From NCBI GenBank assembly GCA_013054445.1, contig JAAMPI010000048.1:18608-82607 (forward strand): a DNA stretch of 64,000 nt. Reading direction: 5' to 3'. The notes under the pieces were generated by a model. It searched no databases. It had not been told where the DNA came from and was given only the letters and a program-made list of their open reading frames with translations. Made by a program: the position numbers and the translations under genes. The DNA is from Cudoniella acicularis (lineage: Eukaryota > Ascomycota > Leotiomycetes > Helotiales > Helotiaceae). This document shows positions 58,800 through 64,000 of this stretch, piece after piece; positions within the stretch are counted from its first letter, which is position 1; each line of letters begins with the position of its first letter.

Positions 58800-59043
58800 G
58801 TTATAGCTCTATAAAGGCACGAGGGCCCTGACGTCACGTAGGGACGTANTTGTAAGAAGGTNCTNTATTCNCGAAGAAACTAAGCTAAGGAGAGAAGAAG
58901 GAGAGGTGGCCCTGAAGGGGCCTTATATACAGGAGGTGAGTCTAGCACGGACTAGGACACGTGACAAGGGGGACGCGTCGGGGACGCGTCAGGTAAGGGG
59001 GACGCGTCAGGTGGGGGAGACGCGTCAAACCAGGTCTGTGACA
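58800..59043 (-). mobile_element. Truncated LTR, inverted relative to 759-1116
   Basis: On the minus strand it starts at 59043 with TGTCACAGACCTGG and runs through the TATA box (TGTATATAAGGCCCC) to GAGCTATAAC at 58800, almost base for base like 759-1050 in its central 130 bases. It lacks the last third of the LTR. Its first part differs: it holds four ACGCGT sites (58973, 58984, 59002, 59020) not present in the other copy. Four Ns (58849, 58862, 58865, 58871) mark uncertain bases. It is far less RIP-mutated than the block it borders. Confidence 0.75.
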
Positions 59044-59053
59044 AGGAGGTGGT

Positions 59054-59182
59054 TTAGCTTTTAGCGCGTTTTACTAATGTCGTTCGCTCTAGATCGTACT
59101 TTCTGGCTATTACAGCATAATTAAGCTTCGATAAGCTTTTTAATTCAGCAAGCGCCTTCTGCATACGGTCTTCGTAGCTCAT
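59054..59182 (-). pseudogene. Pogo-type transposase N-terminus, truncated
   Basis: MSYEDRMQKALAELKSLSKL then YAVIARKYDLERTTLVKR is the Psq-like helix-turn-helix that starts pogo/Fot-type (DDE_1, CENP-B-like) transposases. The frame stops 11 bases before the LTR that ends at 59043. The rest of the transposase is missing, so the LTR or the block junction removed it. Confidence 0.65.
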
Positions 59183-60018
59183 ATTATGGGTGCTTAAAGT
59201 GGGTAGGTGGCTCGGATAAAATGTGGGAAAGTAAGTGGGATTTCGAGTACGCCTAAATGAAGAGAGGCGCGCGGTATTAACCATAATTCGGAATAAATAC
59301 GAGTTTAATGTAGCTCGATTACTTATTGAGTGAATCAAAAGCAGGTGCGAGCTCCCCTCTTCTCGTTCCTCTTTTTAAATGTGTCATAGTTAACTAGTGC
59401 GATTTATTAATACGAACCCGGGAGCCCTTTTTAAAGTAAATTAACTAATCTGGAAGATCTACTTGAAATAAATTAGAAGCGAACTGGGAGCTTTAGGAGC
59501 TATATTTAACTAAAGGTTAAGGGATAAAAAATGATAAGAATATATTTCCTTATTCTATTGAAAAACTTAAGTAATAACAATTGCTGCCCCTAGGGGGAAG
59601 GGGGCTAGAAGTAGCACATTCAAGCTTAACTAAAGTAAAGTAAAGCAGAGTATATTAAAGTAAAGTAACTTAACTTTAAACTTCTCCCTAAATTTTAGTT
59701 AGGATTTTTAAACAATAGCCTTCACTTCTAAATAAAGAAAGAACAAAGGAAGCTTTACCTCTGAATGAAGTAAAAACAAAGGGAGCTAATAGAACAATAC
59801 CCGAAACTTAGATCTAAGATCTAGAAAGCTTTAATGAGTTTTAACTTGGAATTTTGATGGGGTGCGGCGTAGACAACTTACTTAAAGTGGGGCAATTTTC
59901 GATGTGCCAAGACGTTTGCTCTATGGTTTTAACGTTATGTATTAACTACAATAACATGTATCTCGGTGTCTGAGACTTTATGTATTTTCGGGCTTGCACC
60001 GCTTCTCCCCTTCCGTAT
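59183..60018. other. Intergenic, transposon flank
   Basis: No gene recognised. The upper part is probably the 5' flank of the pogo remnant. AAAGT/AAGTA repeats occur near 59630-59680. The C-terminal end of the Zn2Cys6 gene begins at 60019. Confidence 0.45.
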
Positions 60019-61552
60019 TCAATCCCGTGGAACCTGTTCCTTTTCAAAGTTCCCCCTTGCTTTCAACGCCTGCTGTATTCGCTCCTCCAAAAGTCGCTCT
60101 CTACCCTGCACAAGCTCAAGTGTAGTCTCCGCAATACAGGTCATTGATTGGCTCCCCCTTGTTGACCTCACAAAGACACGAAGGCTTTCGATGCAGTGGC
60201 GAAGTTCAACATATGTTTGATAAGCTATCTCGATGGTAAAACTTATAAAATGCGGTGATAATTTGGATTTCAGGGGGACAGTAAAGGATCCAATCCGAAT
60301 ACCGGGGAGATTAAAACTGCATTGAGAATGAGAAGAGAGTGCCTGGGTAGCTTGAGCGAAGAAAGCATCGTAGATTTTGAGCAAGCTGAGATAGCATGAT
60401 AGTATAAGAAGTGTTGCTGCATCGTCCAGGTCAGAGTTGGAGCGTTTGGTGGAATTGTTAGCTCCTTCTCCTGGGAAGCTAGGGCTCGAGATTGAATCCG
60501 GGGAACTGGCGGGTGTGTTTAAAAAGGAAAGTGTCTGTGTTCCGACATTGTGTTGCGATAAAATTTCTGAGAGAGAGCTGATAAATGCATTTGAAAAAGC
60601 CAAGGTGTCATCAAACGGGAAATTTAGTTTATGACCCTCGAAGGGATCTAGGAACGACAGAGTGTGCGATTGTGTCTTTTCTATGTGATGATTAATCCCA
60701 TTTTCGGGAGTGACGATTTTTTCATCTGGATCCATTTGCGGAAGGGCTAAAGCATGCTTGTGAACGCTTACGTTAAGGTCGTAAAGTGCTTGCAAAACTG
60801 GCGAAGAAGTGTAGACGTGCCTTTCGCGGTCGTCGTATCTTCCATTCTGTGTTGGGATATTATTGGACGAATCGATGCGTCTTTGAAAATTCAGACATCC
60901 GCTTTGTGGAGACAGTGTGGCCGTTTCGTTGCTGGATCGAGAGTTTTGGGGGTCTGGGAGGTGAGCATTGTCGAGAGAAGCCGTTGGAGGGCAGGGCAAA
61001 TATTCTTCCTGAGCTTTGCCCGGCTTAAGCTGTTCGAATTCTGATTGACCCAGATTTCTACCCAACAATGCCCATTGCTGAATTTCGTGTCCATCGAAGC
61101 ATTCAGTAGAAAATTCGAAAGGTAAATAGTTCCAGTCGTCCGAAAAATGAACTTGGACATCAGTGAGAAGCTGGCTAGAAGAATCTCTATCTACTAACAA
61201 GCACTGATTAGCAATCCATCAAGTTAACCTCCAATCTCATTGGAATTTTCTTCTTACCCGAAGTCGACGAAGGCGAAATAGGCGAGAAACGTTCTTCCGA
61301 TTCATACACATTTTGAGGCTCAATATTAGGAGTCTTCTGGCCTATCTCGCTGAGACTTTCCGCTCTCACTGTTTTACGTCTCCTCCGCGGGGCTGAAGGC
61401 TGCCGTGGACTGAATGTGCATTCCATGTTTCCTTGAAAACACTTTCGACATTTTCGAGACTGACCTTCACTCATCTGGATAGTCTCACATTTCAATTTCT
61501 TATTGTGACAGTAATCACACGCTTCGCGCTGGGTCTGGCGCTGAACTGGCAT
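60019..61552 (-). CDS. Zn2Cys6 transcription factor, AflR-like
   Basis: Exon 1 is 61552-61258 and exon 2 is 61193-60019, across a 64-base intron (donor GTAAGA, branch-like GCTAATC, acceptor TTAG), giving 490 codons (489 aa). I chose ATG 61552 (MPVQRQTQREACDYC); the frame upstream opens only at TTG. The binuclear cluster is CDYCHNKKLKC, a longer loop, then CRKCFQGNMEC and a basic RRRRK linker, as in AflR and other metabolite-cluster regulators. The C-terminal half has a helical DDAATLLILSCYLSLLKIYD segment also found in that group. It should bind paired CG triplets as a dimer in the nucleus. No biosynthetic genes lie within the window, so its target is unknown. Intact. Confidence 0.85.
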
Positions 61553-63535
61553 GGTGTGATGATGGATTTGGGAAATTGTCAAAAACGTTCCGTAGGTGAG
61601 TTAAGGCCTGCACAGATGATGGCCTATGGAATCAAAAAGATTTGTTTGCACTCTTGTCACTCTTCTGCGGATAAAATGTTTACCTGCAAGGCATACGCAA
61701 GGCAATAACGAGGGTTCAAAAAACGCCATCGGACGGTGTTGTGCAGATCTCACGCGCCGCACGCTGCTTAAAGAAACACTATGTTCAGCTCCTGTTGGTT
61801 GTAAAAGGTGATAGGCAACGTTGCGATGTGTCAGAGGTTGTTTCCCAATAAAACTTACTCGGCGTGTATCTCTCATGATTTACGTATGGGCTTCCGTAAT
61901 TTTCATAAGCGTGCGTCAATTATGATTACGAAACACTTCCGAGGCAAATTCATTAAAATCTTGTTAAACTGCAGGGCAATTAATTTCCAACACAAATTCG
62001 CACCGTTTGACGATGTGAATGGTTGAGTCACACTTGCAAAGCCATAAATGAAAAACTGTTTCTTTGAGCATAATACTAAGAAAGAGCTACTCAAACAGCT
62101 CTCAGTGGCCTTGGACAAGTTCACCACCATTTTCGATTTCGAAAAAGCTGATAACAAGCGCGCTCTTTAAAAGCCCGCTCATACGCAGTGACCGACAGTG
62201 AACTGTGATTAAAAAAAACACATTTTTGTCATCATGCATGAGGAAGTTTGACTTGTTGGCACCCTCTCATAGCGCAATATGCCGAAGTTGCATTTAACAA
62301 CCAGGTAACAAGCCTCCACCAACTGCTGATCAAGATTTAAAAATATACGCCACATAGATACATACACGAACAGTGTGCAGATCCTACTCAGCCAACATCT
62401 AGTGATGCAACGAACGTTTGTGAATGTCAGCAACAGTTGCTGTATGGCTCGCTCCTTACACACTACCCCGCAGCTGCCTCCCTGCCCCCGGTTATTTGAG
62501 CAAAATACGGGGTAACACAGGTAATACATCCGAGACACCACCTTGGGAAGCAGAAACACTGGTTAATTATCTTGCATATCCTCACATCAACTATTCCTTC
62601 CTATGATAGTAACTTACGTTCCTTGCAAGTGCCTCCAACGCAATGCATGATGGGTATATTAGGAAGGTTTCACGAATGTTAATTTTGAAAGAATTGAGGA
62701 ATAGAACCTGAAATGGAATTTTTATAATAAATGCATCTTATATACTAATTGAGTTTCTTCCGTGCTTCTATCATTACTTAGCGATTCAACCCTCCATGCC
62801 CTAATCTAATGCCCAATGATACATTTCAATATCATATAGGGTAAATCTTCCTTTTCACAAATTGAAACTCTACACGCACTGCGCCCCAATTTATTGACTG
62901 GGAAGGGCGGGGGTTTAGGTAGAGGTGGTGGTCAGCAATTTTCGGTAACGATTCGTATGGGCTGGACCGTTTAAAACAAGCTGGTAAAAGACGAAGCAAT
63001 TCACAAACCTACATCGTTATCTCTCAGGCCCTAGTGTGCCACCCAACTCGGAACCTAATCGCTTAGGATAACCCTCTAACCAAGCACTTGCAGGTTAATT
63101 TTCCGAATGGCGAACCATGATTTCTTCCGAAAGGAACTTGGACGTACATAGGCTGAGCCGGAAATAAAGGCTCGGGGCACGATCGATCGAATCATGACAA
63201 ACCCCTTTGCAGCTAAATTAGAATCCCCCCTAAGCACGCATAACTTCCCGGCTGAAAATCGAAGGTGACACCAATCCCCAGAAATAACTACAGCGGCGCT
63301 TTAACAGTTACCGGTCAAACTTGTGTAACCGCACCCGCCATCATCAACGCTTAGATTCATTCTTCCCGCATACCTCTCTACCTGTATTTGTTACACTCTT
63401 CGCCTTGGGGCGTTTTCCAATAACTCTTGCGCCACAGATTTAAGCTTAACCTTCTGGCTTACTTCCCTTTCATTTTCTAATCGGATCGCTCCTGTACCTG
63501 GGAATTGAGTGACGCTAAAAGCGAACACAACAGGT
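61553..63535. other. Intergenic, about 2 kb
   Basis: No gene supported. Overlapping frames on both strands (61601-61876, 61903-62157, 62209-62559) have no motif. No repeats with clear ends or RNA genes were noticed. It must include the promoter of the Zn2Cys6 gene and that of the membrane-protein gene at 63536. Confidence 0.45.
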
Positions 63536-64000
63536 ATGGCGAACTCAACGGACGCAGCAAATGCAGCGATGGAGGCGGCACTGGCATATCAGCAAGCGCA
63601 CTATGGTGAAGATATGGGCCCTACGCTGAATGCAATAACTGGTGTTTGCATTGGGATCATTCTTGTATCAATCGGCCTTCGTCTATATGCCCAGCATATG
63701 ATTGGGAAGGCGATGTATGCGGATTCGTTGCTAATCATTGTCACCGGGGTATGTTTCTCTAATGTAAAATCTAAATACTGGAGGGCTTTGCTGACGATGG
63801 TTGCGAAACAGGTAATTGCCATAGCAATAGACGGTTGCACAATTTACGCCATCAAGAACGGTCTGGGGAAGCACCAAGTAAGCTCTCCGAAGTGCTCACC
63901 AAACACTTGGAATAACAGACATACAGCTGCGGGTTTTGACGGAGGATCCTCATCCTCCTGTGCGAACAGTGACGATGTTTTTGGTAATTCAAACCTTTTT
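63536..64000 (+). CDS. Seven-TM SAT4/PTH11-type protein, partial at window end
   Basis: Exon 1 63536-63748 (71 codons) and exon 2 63812-63877 (22 codons) join in frame across a GT-AG intron; a further donor (GTAAGC) follows at 63878, and the gene runs off the window. The N-terminus is polar (MANSTDAANAAMEAALAYQQ). Then come one TM with GVCIGIILVSIGLRLYA, a second with ADSLLIIVTGVIAIAIDGCTIY, and GLGKHQ, which fits the TM1-TM2 region and first loop of rhodopsin-like fungal membrane proteins (xDD...GLGxHxW). No CFEM domain precedes it. Role unknown. Confidence 0.65.
   Translation, partial: MANSTDAANAAMEAALAYQQAHYGEDMGPTLNAITGVCIGIILVSIGLRLYAQHMIGKAMYADSLLIIVTGVCFSNVKSKYWRALLTMVAKQVIAIAIDGCTIYAIKNGLGKHQVSSPKCSPNTWNNRHTAAGFDGGSSSSCANSDDVFGNSNLF

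Overview
This is a contig window from a filamentous ascomycete (Pezizomycotina; the gene families fit Leotiomycetes or a close class, which is an inference). Genes carry several 46-80 base introns with GT-AG ends. The proteins are typical of such fungi: HET-domain proteins, a PTH11-type CFEM receptor, a DHA2 drug exporter, a hexose transporter, a fungal phytochrome and Zn2Cys6/C2H2 regulators. Repeats bear the mark of repeat-induced point mutation (RIP): CA/TG dinucleotides are nearly gone, TA is in excess, and stop codons appear in reading frames that otherwise hold.

Layout. 0-3.3 kb is a transposon nest: an LTR remnant, a solo-type LTR, a piggyBac-like tail and a complete but dead Tc1/mariner element. 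5.2-7.3 kb is an intact DHA2 exporter (9 exons). 8.4-10.5 kb holds a broken gene of an unnamed fungal family, split by an AT-rich insert and followed by an LTR. 10.5-15.5 kb and 19.1-22.1 kb hold three HET genes in three states: heavily decayed, one frameshift from intact, and intact with ankyrin repeats. A CFEM/PTH11 receptor (16.1-17.9 kb) lies between them. 22.8-26.6 kb is a fungal phytochrome hybrid kinase, dead through nonsense codons and an inserted LTR. 27.5-31.8 kb is a divergent pair: a hexose transporter and a DhaK-only dihydroxyacetone kinase-like protein. A chitinase tail (32.2 kb), a C2H2 regulator with a MITE just upstream (33.8-35.2 kb) and a hAT-type MITE with an exact 8-base target duplication (36.3 kb) follow.

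39-58.8 kb is the most unusual part: about 20 kb saturated with RIP. Beneath the mutations one can still read host-like genes on both strands: a Myb/SANT-like protein, a DUF7924 protein, a zinc-finger protein, an unidentified protein, a protein kinase, a BCS1-like AAA ATPase, a DUF7025 AAA ATPase and a Cps1-type GT2 synthase. No retrotransposon core genes (reverse transcriptase, integrase) were seen. It is either a multi-gene mobile element (Starship-like in scale, though no captain recombinase was found) or a duplicated segment hit by RIP.

58.8-59.2 kb is a truncated LTR, inverted relative to its relative near 0.8 kb, which cuts a pogo-type transposase at its N-terminus. 60-61.6 kb is an AflR-like Zn2Cys6 regulator with no metabolite cluster in view. 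The window ends inside a probable SAT4/PTH11-type membrane protein. Exon joins were read by eye from splice signals and checked for frame. Family names come from remembered motifs, not from a database search.
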